Assembly: GCF_026230105.1 (NCBI RefSeq) | Contig: NC_079486.1 | Coordinates: forward strand, 4,154,001-4,218,000 | From: Diorhabda sublineata | Lineage: Eukaryota; Arthropoda; Insecta; Coleoptera; Chrysomelidae | Length of the DNA stretch: 64,000 bases | Direction: 5' to 3' | Shown: one piece after another, positions 25,041 through 38,790 of the stretch | Layout: each line of letters starts with the position of its first letter | Position numbering within the stretch: the stretch's first letter is position 1 | Notes under the pieces: model-generated | What the model was told of the DNA's origin: nothing | The model's database searches: none | The model's input: only the letters and a program-made list of their open reading frames with translations | Program-made: the position numbers and the translations under genes

Positions 25041-27100
25041 GGCTCACTAATCGCATTGTTTTTTCTCAACAAAACTAATCAAAAAGTGGAAGAGAATTGT
25101 TAGTTGTCGAAACGGTGAAGGGAATATGGAATTCGGTAGGTCATTTAGAAACACGTTATGTGATTCTGACAATGCCAAGTTTCGTAAAAAAAAGTCAAGT
25201 CTTCGATGCTCTGCCATTGAAAGTGTCACCCCCATAATAATATAATATTCGGAAAGTGTGTTTCACGATGACTTGACGGAGACGGGAAAATTCAAAAAGG
25301 CTCACTAATGGCATTGTTTTTTCTCAACAAAACTAATCAAAAAGTGGGAGAGAATTGTTAATTGTCGAAACGGTGAAGGGAAGATGGAATTCGGTAGCTC
25401 ATTTGGAAATGCCTAATGTGATTTCGACAATGCCACGCTTCGTAAAAAAAGTCAAGTCTTCGATGCTCTGCCATTGAATGTGTCACCCCCATAATAATAT
25501 AATATTCGGAAAGTGTGTTTCACTATGATTTGACGGAGAGGGAAAATCCAAAAAGGCTCACTAATGGCATTGTTTTTTCTCAACAAAACTAATCAAAAAG
25601 TGGGAGAGAATTGTTAATTGTCGAAACGGTGAAGGGAAGATGGAATTCGGTAGGTCATTTAGAAAAACGTTATGTGATTCCGACAATGCCACGTTTCGTA
25701 AAAAAAAGTCAAGTCTTCGATGCTCTGCTATTGAATGTGTCACCCCCCATAATAATATAATATTCGAAAAGTGTGTTTCACTATGACTTGACGGAGACGG
25801 GAAAATCCAAAAAGGCTCACTAATGACATTATTTTTTCTCAACAAAACTAATCAAAAAGTGGAAGAGAATTGTTAGTTGTCGAAACGGTGAAGGGAAGAT
25901 GGAATTCGGTAGCTCATTTGGAAATGCCTTATGTGATTTCCACAATGCCACGTTTAGTAAAAAAAAGTCAAGTCTTCAATGCTCTGCCATTGAATGTGTA
26001 ACCCCCATAATAATATAATATTCGGAAAGTGTGTTTCACTATGACTTGACGGAGAGGGAATATCCAAAAAGGCTCACTAATGACATTATTTTTTCTCAAC
26101 AAAACTAATCAAAAAGTGGAAGAGAATTGTTAGTTGTCGAAACGGTGAAGGGAATATGGAATTCGGTAGGTCATTTAGAAACACGTTATGTGATTCTGAC
26201 AATGCCAAGTTTCGTAAAAAAAAGTCAAGTCTTCGATGCTCTGCCATTGAAAGTGTCACCCCCATAATAATATAATATTCGGAAAGTGTGTTTCACTATG
26301 ACTTGACGGAGAGGGAAAATCCAAAAAGGCTCACTAATGTTAATGTTTTTTCTCAACAAAACTAATCAAAAAGTGGGAGAGAATTGTTAATTGTCGAAAC
26401 GGTGAAGGGAAGATGGAATTCGGTAGCTCATTTGGAAATGCCTTATGTGATTCTGACAATGCCAAGTTTCGTAAAAAAAAGTCAAGTCTTCGATGCTCTG
26501 CCATTGAATGTGTCACCCCCATAATAATATAATATTCGGAAAGTGTGTTTCACTATGATTTGACGGAGAGGGAAAATCCAAAAAGGCTCACTAATGGCAT
26601 TGTTTTTTCTCAACAAAACTAATCAAAAAGTGGGAGAGAATTGTTAATTGTCGAAACGGTGAAGGAAAGATGGAATTCGGTAGGTCATTTAGAAAAACGT
26701 TATGTGATTCCGACAATGCCACGTTTCGTAAAAAAAAGTCAAGTCTTCGATGCTCTGCCATTGAATGTGTCACCCCCCATAATAATATAATATTCGGAAA
26801 GTGTGTTTCACTATGACCTGACGGAGAGGGGAATATCCAAAAAGGCTCACTAATGACATTATTTTTTCTCAACAAAACTAATCAAAAAGTGGAAGAGAAT
26901 TGTTAGTTGTCGAAACGGTGAAGGGAATATGGAATTCGGTAGGTCATTTAGAAACATGTTATGTGATTCTGACAATGCCAAGTTTCGTAAAAAAAAGTCA
27001 AGTCTTCGATGCTCTGCCATTGAAAGTGTCACCCCCATAATAATATAATATTCGGAAAGTGTGTTTCACTATGACTTGACGGAGAGGGAAAATCCAAAAA
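25041..27100 (+). repeat. D-C-C-B tetramer region (~1,030 bp period)
   Basis: D units with six C start at 25555 and 26585, exactly 1,030 bp apart. The first block is D (25555), a C/B mosaic (25814), C (26071), B (26328). The second starts D (26585), C (26844) and then enters the B-C'-A cassette at 27101. The unit order matches the tetramers at 54171-56232. Unit 26328 has ctaatgttaatg, a local change. Confidence 0.8.
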
Positions 27101-28387
27101 GGCTCACTAATGGCATTGTTTTTTCTCAACAAAACTAATCAAAAAGTGGAAGAGAATTGTTAATTGTCGAAACGGTGAAGGGAAGATGGAATTCGGTAGC
27201 TCATTTGGAAATGCCTTATGTGATTTCGACAATGCCACGTTTCGTAAAAAAAAGTCAAGTCTTCGATGCTCTACCATTGAATGTGTCACCCCCATAATAA
27301 TATAATATTCGGAAAGTGTGTTTCACTATGACCTGACGGAGAGGGGAATATCCAAAAAGGCTCACTAATGACATTATTTTTTCTCAACAAAACTAATCAA
27401 AAAGTGGAGGAGAATTGTTATTTGTCGAAACGGTGAAGGAAAGATGGAATTCGGTAGGTCATTTAGAAAAACGTTATGTGATTCCGACTATGCCACGTTT
27501 CGTAAAAAAAAAGTCAAGTCTTCGATTCTCTGCCATTGAATGTGTCACCCCCATAATAATATAATATTCGGAAAGTGTGTTTCACTATGACTTGACGAAG
27601 ACGGGAAAATCCAAAAAGGCTCACTAATGACATTTTTTCCTAAAAAAACTAATCAAAAAGTGGAAGAGAATTGTTAGTTGTCGAAACGGTGAAGGGAATA
27701 TGGAATTCGGTAGGTCATTTAGAAACACGTTATGTGATTCTGACAATGCCAAGTTTCGTAAAAAAAAGTCAAGTCTTCGTTGCTCTGCCATTGAAAGTGT
27801 CACCCCCATAATAATATAATATTCGGAAAGTGTGTTTCACTATGACTTGACGGAGAGGGAAAATCCAAAAAGGCTCACTAATGGCATTGTTTTTTCTCAA
27901 CAAAACTAATCAAAAAGTGGGAGAGAATTGTTAATTGTCGAAACGGTGAAGGGAAGATGGAATTCGGTAGCTCATTTGGAAATGCCTTATGTGATTTCGA
28001 CAATGCCACATTTCGTAAAAAAAAGTCAAGTCTTCGATGCTCTACCATTGAATATGTCACCCCCATAATAATATAATATTCAGGAAGTGTGTTTCACTAT
28101 GACCTGACGGAGAGGGGAATATCCAAAAAGGCTCACTAATGACATTATTTTTTCTCAACAAAACTAATCAAAAAGTGGAGGAGAATTGTTATTTGTCGAA
28201 ACGGTGAAGGGAAGATGGAATTCGGTAGGTCATTTAGAAAAACGTTATGTGATTCCGACTATGCCACGTTTCGTAAAAAAAAAGTCAAGTCTTCGATTCT
28301 CTGCCATTGAATGTGTCACCCCCATAATAATATAATATTCGGAAAGTGTGTTTCACTATGACTTGACGGAGAGGGAAAATCCAAAAA
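27101..28387 (+). repeat. B-C'-A cassette, copy 3, and partial repeat
   Basis: The full cassette is 27101-27871 (771 bp), with gctctaccattg, gtggaggag, nine A and cgattctctgcc, then an A-headed unit with a C-like middle. It is followed by another B (gctctaccattg, 27872) and C' (28130), after which the order breaks into an E unit at 28388. So this is a trimer repeated about 1.7 times. Confidence 0.86.
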
Positions 28388-29672
28388 GGCTCACTAATGG
28401 CATTGTTTTTTCTCAACAAAACTAATCAAAAAGTGGGAAAGAATTGTTAATTGTCGAAACGGTGAAGGGAAGATGGAATTCGGTAGCACATTTGGAAATG
28501 CCTTATGTGATTTCGACAATGCCACGTTTCGTAAAAAAAAGTCAAATCTTCGATGCTCTGCCATTGAATGTGTCACCCCCATAATAATATAATATTCGGG
28601 AAGTGTGTTTCACTATGACCTGACGGAGAGGGAAATATCCAAAAAGGCTCACTAATGACATTATTTTTTCTAAACAAAACTAATCAAAAAGTGGAAGAGA
28701 ATTGTTATTTGTCGAAACGGTGAAGGGAAGATGGAATTCGGTAGGTCATTTAGAAAAACGTTATGTGATTCCGACTATGCCACGTTTCGTAAAAAAAAGT
28801 CAAGTCTTCGATTCTCTGCCATTGAATGTGTCACCCCCATAATAATATAATATTCGGAAAGTGTGTTTCACTATGACTTGACGAAGACGGGAAAATCCAA
28901 AAAGGCTCACTAATGACATTTTTTCTTAAAAAAACTAATCAAAAAGTGGAAGAGAATTGTTAGTTGTCGAAACGGTGAAGGGAATATGGAATTCGGTAGG
29001 TCATTTAGAAACACGTTATGTGATTCTGACAATGCCAAGTTTCGTAAAAAAAAGTCAAGTCTTCGATGCTCTGCCATTGAATGTGTCACCCCCATAATAA
29101 TATAATATTCGGAAAGTGTGTTTCACTATGACTTGACGGAGACGGGAAAATTCAAAAAGGCTCACTAATCGCATTGTTTTTTCTCAACAAAACTAATCAA
29201 AAAGTGGAGGAGAATTGTTATTTGTCGAAACGGTGAAGGGAAGATGGAATTCGGTAGGTCATTTAGAAAAACGTTATGTGATTCCGACTATGCCACGTTT
29301 CGTAAAAAAAAAGTCAAGTCTTCGATTCTCTGCCATTGAATGTGTCACCCCCATAATAATATAATATTCGGAAAGTGTGTTTCACTATGACTTGACGAAG
29401 ACGGGAAAATCCAAAAAGGCTCACTAATGACATTTTTTCCTAAAAAAACTAATCAAAAAGTGGAAGAGAATTGTTAGTTGTCGAAACGGTGAAGGAAATA
29501 TGGAATTCGGTAGGTCATTTGGAAACGCTTCATGTGATTCCGACAATGCCAAGTTTCGTAAAAAAAAGTCAAGTCTTCGATGCTCTGCCATTGAATGTGT
29601 CACCCCCATAATAATATAATATTCGGAAAGTGTGTTTCACTATGACTTGATGGAGACGGGAAAATCCAAAAA

Positions 29673-29794
29673 GGCTCACTAATGACATTTTTTTCTAAAA
29701 AAACTAATCAAAAAGTGGAAGAGAATTGTTAGTTGTCGAAACGGTGAAGGAAATATGGAATTCGGTAGGTCATCTGGAAACGCCTTATGTGAAA
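29673..29794 (+). repeat. 122-bp deleted A unit, copy 5
   Basis: The catctgg marker and tgtga|aaggctc junction are as in the other copies. The preceding tail has gatggagacggg, and a B unit follows. The B unit has gttatttgtcg and gaattctgtag, private to this site. Confidence 0.92.
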
Positions 29795-32700
29795 GGCTCA
29801 CTAATGGCATTGTTTTTTCTCAACAAAACTAATCAAAAAGTGGGAGAGAATTGTTATTTGTCGAAACGGTGAAGGGAAGATGGAATTCTGTAGCTCATTT
29901 GGAAATGCCTTATGTGATTTCGACAATGCCACGTTTCGTAAAAAAAAGTCAAGTCTTCGATGCTCTGCCATTGAATGTGTCACCCCCATAATAATATAAT
30001 ATTCGGTAAGTGTGTTTCACTATGACCTGACGGAGAGGGGAATATCCAAAAAGGCTCACTAATGACATTATTTTTTCTCAACAAAACTAATCAAAAAGTG
30101 GAAGAGAATTGTTAGTTGTCGAAACGGTGAAGGGAATATGGAATTCGGTAGGTCATTTAGAAACACGTTATGTGATTCTGACAATGCCAAGTTTCGTAAA
30201 AAAAAGTCAAGTCTTCGATGCTCTGCCATTGAAAGTGTCACCCCCATAATAATATAATATTCGGAAAGTGTGTTTCACTATGACTTGACGGAGACAGGAA
30301 AATTCAAAAAGGCTCACTAATGGCATTGTTTTTTCTCAACAAAACTAATCAAAAAGTGGGAGAGAATTGTTAATTGTCGAAACGGTGAAGGGAAGATGGA
30401 ATTCGGTAGCTCATTTGGAAAAGCCTAATGTTATTTCGACAATGCCACGTTTCGTAAAAAAAGTCAAGTCTTCGATGCTCTGCCATTGAATGTGTCACCC
30501 CCATAATAATATAATATTCGGAAAGTGTGTTTCACTATGATTTGACGGAGAGGGAAAATCCAAAAAGGCTCACTAATGGCATTGTTTTTTCTCAACAAAA
30601 CTAATCAAAAAGTGGGAGAGAATTGTTAATTGTCGAAACGGTGAAGGGAAGATGGAATTCGGTAGGTCATTTAGAAAAACGTTATGTGATTCCGACAATG
30701 CCACGTTTCGTAAAAAAAAGTCAAGTCTTCGATGCTCTGTCATTGAATGTGTCACCCCCATAATAATATAATATTCGGAAAGTGTGTTTCACTATAACTT
30801 GACGAAGACGGGAAAATCCAAAAAGGCTCACTAATGACATTTTTTCCTGAAAAAACTAATCAAAAAGTGGAAGAGAATTGTTAGTTGTCGAAACGGTGAA
30901 GGGAAGATGGAATTCGGTAGGTCATTTAGAAAAACGTTATGTGATTCCGACTATGCCACGTTTCGTAAAAAAAAAGTCAAGTCTTCGATTCTCTGCCATT
31001 GAATGTGTCACCCCCATAATAATATAATATTCGGAAAGTGTGTTTCACTATGACTTGACGAAGACGGGAAAATCCAAAAAGGCTCACTAATGACATTTTT
31101 ACCTAAAAAAACTAATCAAAAAGTGGAAGAGAATTGTTAGTTGTCGAGACGGTGAAGGAAATATGGAATTCGGTAGGTCATTTGGAAACGCCTCATGTGA
31201 TTCCGACAATGCCAAGTTTCGTAAAAAAAAGTCAAGTCTTCGATGCTCTGCCATTGAATGTGTCACCCCCATAATAATATAATATTCGGAATGTGTGTTT
31301 CACTATGACTTGACGGAGACGGGAAAATCCAAAAAGGCTCACTAATGGCATTGTTTTTTCTCAACAAAACTAATCAAAAAGTGGAAGAGAATTGTTATTT
31401 GTCGAAACGGTGAAGGAAAGATGGAATTCGGTAGGTCATTTAGAAAAACGTTATGTGATTCCGACTATGCCACGTTTCGTAAAAAAAAGTCAAGTCTTCG
31501 ATGCTCTGCCATTGAAAGTGTCACCCCCATAATAATATAATATTCGGAAAGTGTGTTTCACTATGACTTGACGGAGAGGGAAAATCCGAAAAGGCTCACT
31601 AATGGCATTGTTTTTTCTCAACAAAACTAATCAAAAAGTGGGAGAGAATTGTTAATTGTCGAAACGGCGAAGGGAAGATGGAATTCGGTAGCACATTTGG
31701 AAATGCCTTATGTGATTTCGACAATGCCACGTTTCGTAAAAAAAGTCAAATCTTCGATGCTCTGCCATTGAATGTGTCACCCCCATAATAATATAATATT
31801 CGGGAAGTGTGTTTCACTATGACCTGACGGAGAGGGGAATATCCAAAAAGGCTCACTAATGACATTATTTTTTCTCAACAAAACTAATCAAAAAGTGGAA
31901 GAGAATTGTTATTTGTCGAAACGGTGAAGGGAAGATGGAATTCGGTAGGTCATTTAGAAAAACGTTATGTGATTCCGAATATGCCACGTTTCGTAAAAAA
32001 AAGTCAAGTCTTCGATGCTCTGCCATTGAAAGTGTCACCCCCATAATAATATAATATTCGGAAAGTGTGTTTCACTATGACTTGACGGAGAGAGAAAATC
32101 CAAAAAGGCTCACTAATGGCATTGTTTTTTATCAACAAAACTAATCAAAATGTGGGATAGAATTGTTAATTGTCGAAACGGTGAAGGGAAGATGGAATTC
32201 GGTAGCACATTTGGAAATGCCTTATGTGATTTCGACAATGCCACGTTTCGTAAAAAAAAGTCAAATCTTCGATTCTCTGCCATTGAATGTGTCACCCCCA
32301 TAATAATATAATATTCGGAAAGTGTGTTTCACTATGACTTGACGAAGACGGGAAAATCCAAAAAGGCTCACTAATGACATTTTTTCCTAAAAAAACTAAT
32401 CAAAAAGTGGAAGAGAATTGTTAGTTGTCGAAACGGTGAAGGGAATATGGAATTCGGTAGGTCATTTAGAAACACGTTATGTGATTCTGACAATGCCAAG
32501 TTTCGTAAAAAAAAGTCAAGTCTTCGATGCTCTGCCATTGAATGTGTCACCCTCATAATAATATCTTCGGAAAGCGTGTTTCACTATGACTTGACGGAGA
32601 GGGGAAATCCATAAAGGCTCACTAATGACATTGTTTTTTCTCAACAAAACTAATCAAAAAGTGGGAGAGAATTGTTAGTTGTCGAAACGGTGAAGGGAAG

Positions 32701-33125
32701 ATGGAATCCGGTGGGTCATTTAGAAAAACGTTGTGATTCCGACAATGCCACGTTTCGTAAAAAAAGTCGTCTTCGATGCTCTGCCATTGAATGTGTCACC
32801 CCCATAATAATATAATATTCGGAAAGTGTGTTTCACTATGACTTGACGGAGACGGGAAAATTCAAAAAGGCTCACTAAAGGCATTGTTTTTTCTCAACAA
32901 AACTAATCAAAAAGTGGGAGAGAATTGTTAATTGTCGAAACGGGAAGGGAAGATGGAATTCGGTAGCTCATTTGGAAATGCCTTATGTGATTTCGACAAT
33001 GCCACGTTTCGTAAAAAAAAGTCAAGTCTTCGATGCTCTGCCATTGAATGTGTCACCCCCATAATAATATAATATTCGGAAAGTGTGTTTCACTATGACT
33101 TGACGAAGACGGGAAAATCCAAAAA

Positions 33126-33380
33126 GGCTCACTAATGACATTTTTTCCTAAAAAAACTAATCAAAAAGTGGAAGAGAATTGTTAGTTGTCGAAACGGTGA
33201 AGGAAATATGGAATTCGGTAGCACATTTGGAAATGCCTTATGTGATTTAGACAATGCCACGTTTCGTAAAAAAAAGTCAAATCTTCGATGCTCTGCCATT
33301 GAATGTGTCACCCCCATAATAATATAATATTCGGGAAGTGTGTTTCACTATGACCTGATGGAGAGGGGAATATCCAAAAA
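33126..33380 (+). repeat. Mosaic unit, A head joined to E middle
   Basis: The head and gaaggaaatatgg are A-type. From 33221 the unit reads gcacatttgg, gatttagac and gtcaaatc, which are E-type. The switch therefore lies between about 33209 and 33221, around the EcoRI site. The length is the A length, 255 bp. Confidence 0.85.
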
Positions 33381-35176
33381 GGCTCACTAATGACATCATT
33401 TTTTCTCAACAAAACTAATCAAAAAGTGGAAGAGAATTGTTATTTGTCGAAACGGTGAAGGGAAGATGGAATTCGGTAGGTCATTTAGAAAAACGTTATG
33501 TGATTCCGACTATGCCACGTTTCGTAAAAAAAAGTCAAGTCTTCGATGCTCTGCCATTGAAAGTGTCAGCCCCATAATAATATAATATTCGGAAAGTGTG
33601 TTTCACTATGACTTGACGGAGAGGGAAAATCCAAAAAGGCTCACTAATGGCATTGTTTTTTCTCAACAAAACTAATCAAAAAGTGGGAGAGAATTGTTAA
33701 TTGTCGAAACGGTGAAGGGAAGATGGAATTCGGTAGCACATTTGGAAATGCCTTATGTGATTTCGACAATGCCACGTTTCGTAAAAAAAAGTCAAATCTT
33801 CGATGCTCTGCCATTGAATGTGTCACCCCCATAATAATATAATATTCGGGAAGTGTGTTTCACTATGACCTGACGGAGAGGGAAATATCCAAAAAGGCTC
33901 ACTAATGACATTATTTTTTCTCAACAAAACTAATCAAAAAGTGGAAGAGAATTGTTATTTGTCGAAACGGTGAAGGGAAGATGGAATTCGGTAGGTCATT
34001 TAGAAAAACGTTATGTGATTCCGACTATGCCACGTTTCGTAAAAAAAAGTCAAGTCTTCGATTCTCTGCCATTGAATGTGTCACCCCCATAATAATATAA
34101 TATTCGGAAAGTGTGTTTCACTATGACTTGACGAAGACGGGAAAATCCAAAAAGGCTCACTAATGACATTTTTTCTTAAAAAAACTAATCAAACAGTGGA
34201 AGAGAATTGTTAGTTGTCGAAACGGTGAAGGGAATATGGAATTCGGTAGGTCATTTAGAAACACGTTATGTGATTCTGACAATGCCACGTTTCGTAAAAA
34301 AAGTCAAGTCTTCGATGCTCTGCCATTGAATGTGTCACCCCCATAATAATATAATATTGGGAAAGTGTGTTTCACTATGATTTGACGGAGAGGGAAAATC
34401 CAAAAAGGCTCACTAATGGCATTGTTTTTTCTCAACAAAACTAATCAAAAAGTGGGAGAGAATTGTTAATTGTCGAAACGGTGAAGGGAAGATGGAATTC
34501 GGTAGGTCATTTAGAAAAACGTTATGTGATTCCGACAATGCCACGTTTCGTAAAAAAAAGTCAAGTCTTCGATGCTCTGCCATTGAATGTGTCACCCCCC
34601 ATAATAATATAATATTCGGAAAGTGTGTTTCACTATGACTTGACGGAGACGAGAAAATCCAAAAAGGCTCACTAATGACATTTTTTCCTAAAAAAACTAA
34701 TCAAAAAGTGAAAGAGAATTGTTAGTTGTCGAAACGGTGAATGAAATATGGAATTCGGTAGGTCATTTAGAAACACGTTATGTGATTTCGACAATGCCAC
34801 GTTTCGTAAAAAAAAAGTCAAGTCTTCGATTCTCTGCCATTGAATGTGTCACCCCCATAATAATATAATATTCGGAAAGTGTGTTTCACTATGACTTGAC
34901 GAAGACGGGAAAATCCAAAAAGGCTCACTAATGACATTTTTTCCTAAAAAAACTAATCAAAAAGTGGAAGAGAATTGTTAGTTGTCGAAACGGTGAAGGA
35001 AATATGGAATTCGGTAGGTCATTTAGAAACACGTTATGTGATTCTGACAATGCCAAGTTTCGTAAAAAAAAGTCAAGTCTTCGATGCTCTGCCATTGAAT
35101 GTGTCACCCCCATAATAATATAATATTCGGAAAGTGTGTTTCACTATGACTTGACGGAGACGGGAAAATTCAAAAA

Positions 35177-35451
35177 GGCTCACTAATCGCATTGTTTTTT
35201 CTCAACAAAACTAATCAACTAAAAAAACTAATCAAAAAGTGGAAGAGAATTGTTAGTTGTCGAAACGGTGAAGGAAATATGGAATTCGGTAGGTCATTTG
35301 GAAACGCCTCATGTGATTCCGACAATGCCAAGTTTCGTAAAAAAAAGTCAAATCTTCGCTGCTCTGCCATTGAATGTGTCACCCCCATAATGATATAATA
35401 TTCGGAAAGTGTGTTTCACTATGACTTGACGGAGACGGGAAAATCCAAAAA
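35177..35451 (+). repeat. Overlong unit (275 bp) with duplicated head
   Basis: The head reads ctcaacaaaactaatcaa and is followed at once by ctaaaaaaactaatcaaaaag, so the actaatcaa word occurs twice, once in B/C style and once in A style. This fits a join of a B/C-type unit to an A-type unit about 20 bp out of register. The rest is A-type, ending with private changes cttcgctgctc and ataatgatataat. Confidence 0.9.
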
Positions 35452-36996
35452 GGCTCACTAATGGCATTGTTTTTTCTCAACAAAACTAATCAAAAAGTGG
35501 GAGAGAATTGTTAATTGTCGAAACGGTGAAGGGAAGATGGAATTCGGTAGCTCATTTGGAAATGCCTTATGTGATTTCGACAATGCCACGTTTCGTAAAA
35601 AAAAGTCAAGTCTTCGATGCTCTGCCATTGAATGTGTCACCCCCATAATAATATAATATTCGGGAAGTGTGTTTCACTATGACCTGACGGAGAGGGGAAT
35701 ATCCAAAAAGGCTCACTAATGACATTATTTTTTCTCAACAAAACTAATCAAAAAGTGGAAGAGAATTGTTAGTTGTCGAAACGGTGAAGGGAATATGGAA
35801 TTCGGTAGGTCATTTAGAAACACGTTATGTGATTCTGACAATGCCAAGTTTCGTAAAAAAAAGTCAAGTCTTCGATGCTCTGCCATTGAAAGTGTCACCC
35901 CCATAATAATATAATATTCGGAAAGTGTGTTTCACTATGACTTGACGGGGAGGGAATATCCAAAAAGGCTCACTAATGACATTATTTTTTCTCAACAAAA
36001 CTAATCAAAAAGTGGAAGAGAATTGTTAGTTGTCGAAACGGTGAAGGGAATATGGAATTCGGTAGGTCATTTAGAAACACGTTATGTGATTCTGACAATG
36101 CCAAGTTTCGTAAAAAAAAGTCAAGTCTTCGATGCTCTGCCATTGAAAGTGTCACCCCCATAATAATATAATATTCGGAAAGTGTGTTTCACTATGACTT
36201 AACGGAGACGGGAAAAATCAAAAAGGCTCACTAATGGCATTGTTTTTTCTCAACAAAACTAATCAAAAAGTGGGAGAGAATTGTTAATTGTCGAAACGGT
36301 GAAGGAAAGATGGAATTCGGTAGGTCATTTAGAAAAACGTTATGTGATTCCGACAATGCCACGTTTCGTAAAAAAAAGTCAAGTCTTCGATGCTCTGCCA
36401 TTGAATGTGTCACCCCCCATAATAATATAATATTCGGAAAGTGTGTTTCACTATGACTTGACGGAGACGGGAAAATCCAAAAAGGCTCACTAATGACATT
36501 TTTTCCTAAAAAAACTAATCAAAAAGTGGTAGAGAATTGTTAGTTGTCGAAACGGTGAAGGAAATATGGAATTCGGTAGGTCATTTGGAAACGCCTCATG
36601 TAATTCCGACAATGCCAAGTTTCGTAAAAAAAAGTCAAGTATTCGATGTTCTGCCAATGAATGTGTCACCCCCATAATAATATAATATTCGGAAAGTGTG
36701 TTTCACTATGACTTGACGAAGACGGGAAAATCCAAAAAGGCTCACTAATGGCTTTGTTTTTTCTCAACAAAACTAATCAAAAAGTGGGAGAGAATTGTTA
36801 ATTGTCGAAACGGTGAAGGGAAGATGGAATTCGGTAGCTCATTTGGATATGCCTTATGTGATTTCGACAATGCCACGTTTCGTAAAAAAAAGTCAAGTCT
36901 TCGATGCTCTGCCATTGAATGTGTCACCCCCATAATAATATAATATTCGGGGTGTGTGTTTCACTATGACCTGACGGAGAGGGGAATATCCAAAAA
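35452..36996 (+). repeat. B-C-C-D-A-B units
   Basis: Six units, including the D-A pair 36225-36738 described at 14649. Unit 36484 also has cctcatgtaattcc and gatgttctgcc. Unit 36739 opens taatggctttg and has ggatatgcc. The tail before 36997 has cggggtgtgtg, close to the cgggatgtgtg seen near 2575. Confidence 0.82.
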
Positions 36997-38790
36997 GGCT
37001 CACTAATGACATTATTTTTTCTCAACAAAACTAATCAAAAAGTGGAAGAGAATTGTTAGTTGTCGAAACGGTGAAGGGAATATGGAAATCGGTAGGTCAT
37101 TTAGAAACACGTTATGTGATTCTGACAATGCCAAGTTTCGTAAAAAAAAGTAAAGTCTTCGATGCTCTGCCATTGAAAGTGTCACCCCCATAATAATATA
37201 ATATTCGGAAAGTGTGTTTCACTATGACTTGACGGAGAGGGAAAATCCAAAAAGGCTCACTAATGGCATTGTTTTTTCTCAACAAAACTAATCAAAAAGT
37301 GGGGGAGAATTGTTAATTGTCGAAACGGTGAAGGGAAGATGGAATTCGGTAGCTCATTTGGAAATGCCTTATGTGATTTCGACAATGCCACGTTTCGTAA
37401 AAAAAAGTCAAGTCTTCGATGCTCTACCATTGAATGTGTCACCCCCATAATAATATAATATTCGGAAAGTGTGTTTCACTATGACCTGACGGAGAGGGGA
37501 ATATCCAAAAAGGCTCACTAATGACATTATTTTTTCTCAACAAAACTAATCAAAAAGTGGAGGAGAATTGTTATTTGTCGAAACGGTGAAGGGAAGATGG
37601 AATTCGGTAGGTCATTTAGAAAAACGTTATGTGATTCCGACTATGCCACGTTTCGTAAAAAAAAAGTCAAGTCTTCGATTCTCTGCCATTGAATGTGTCA
37701 CCCCCATAATAATATAATATTCGGAAAGTGTGTTTCACTATGATTTGACGAAGACGGGAAAATCCAAAAAGGCTCACTAATGACATTTTTTCCTAAAAAA
37801 ACTAATCAAAAAGTGGAAGAGAATTGTTAGTTGTCGAAACGGTGAAGGGAATATGGAATTCGGTAGGTCATTTAGAAACACGTTTTGTGATTCTGACAAT
37901 GCCAAGTTTCGTAAAAAAAAGTCAAGTCTTCGATGCTCTGCCATTGAAAGTGTCACCCCCATAATAATATAATATTCGGAAAGTGTGTTTCACTATGACT
38001 TGACGGAGAGGGAAAATCCAAAAAGGCTCACTAATGGCATTGTTTTTTCTCAACAAAACTAATCAAAAAGTGGGAGAGAATTGTTAGTTGTCGAAACGGT
38101 GAAGGGAAGATGGAATCCGGTGGGTCATTTAGAAAAACGTTGTGATTCCGACAATGCCACGTTTCGTAAAAAAAGTCAAGTCTTCGATGCTCTGCCATTG
38201 AATGTGTCACCCCCATAATAATATAATATTCGGAAAGTGTGTTTCACTATGACTTGACGGAGACGGGAAAATTCAAAAAGGCTCACTAATGGCATTGTTT
38301 TTTCTCAACAAAACTAATCAAAAAGTGGGAGAGAATTGTTAATTGTCGAAACGGGAAGGGAAGATGGAATTCGGTAGCTCATTTGGAAATGCCTTATGTG
38401 ATTTCGACAATGCCACGTTTCGTAAAAAAAAGTCAAGTCTTCGATGCTCTGCCATTGAATGTGTCACCCCCATAATAATATAATATTCGGAAAGTGTGTT
38501 TCACTATGACTTGACGAAGACGGGAAAATCCAAAAAGGCTCACTAATGACATTTTTTCCTAAAAAAACTAATCAAAAAGTGGAAGAGAATTGTTAGTTGT
38601 CGAAACGGTGAAGGAAATATGGAATTCGGTAGGTCATTTGGAAACGCCTCATGTGATTCCGACAATGCCAAGTTTCGTAAAAAAAAGTCAAGTCTTCGAT
38701 GCTCTGCCATTGAAAGTGTCACCCCCATAATAATATAATATTCGGAAAGTGTGTTTCACTATGACTTGACGGAGAGGGAAAATCCAAAAA
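36997..38790 (+). repeat. HOR: hexamer, copy 1, with its preceding unit
   Basis: The hexamer is 37254-38790 (1,537 bp): B, C', A/C mosaic, G, B with cgggaaggg, A. The unit in front (36997-37253) is a C unit with the marker aagtaaagtc, equivalent to 39564. The following unit (38791) is E with aatcaataag. Compared with the other copies, this one has gtgggggag in unit 1 and cgttttgtg in unit 3, and lacks gtgagttg and tttgggaacg. Confidence 0.92.
38280..38536 (+). repeat. B unit with one-base deletion (cgggaaggg)
   Basis: The normal cggtgaaggg is cgggaaggg here, a loss of one T. The same change is seen near 15236, 16263, 17548, 18833, 23832, 32940, 40918, 42456 and 45781. It is usually preceded by a unit ending gaaaattcaaaaagg, and after 38025, 40592, 42129, 32617 and 45454 that unit is type G. 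The linkage shows that units move as multi-unit blocks. Confidence 0.82.

Larger units (their letters stand above)
28388..35176 (+). repeat. Mixed E/C'/A/F units
   Basis: About 26 units. It includes the 122-bp deleted unit at 29673, an F-G pair at 32365-32868, and an A-E mosaic at 33126-33380. The unit near 31141 has gtcgagacgg and 31670 has acggcgaag as isolated changes. The G unit at 32617 has a shorter A run and lost bases (aaaaaagtcgtcttcg). No foreign sequence is present. Confidence 0.82.
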
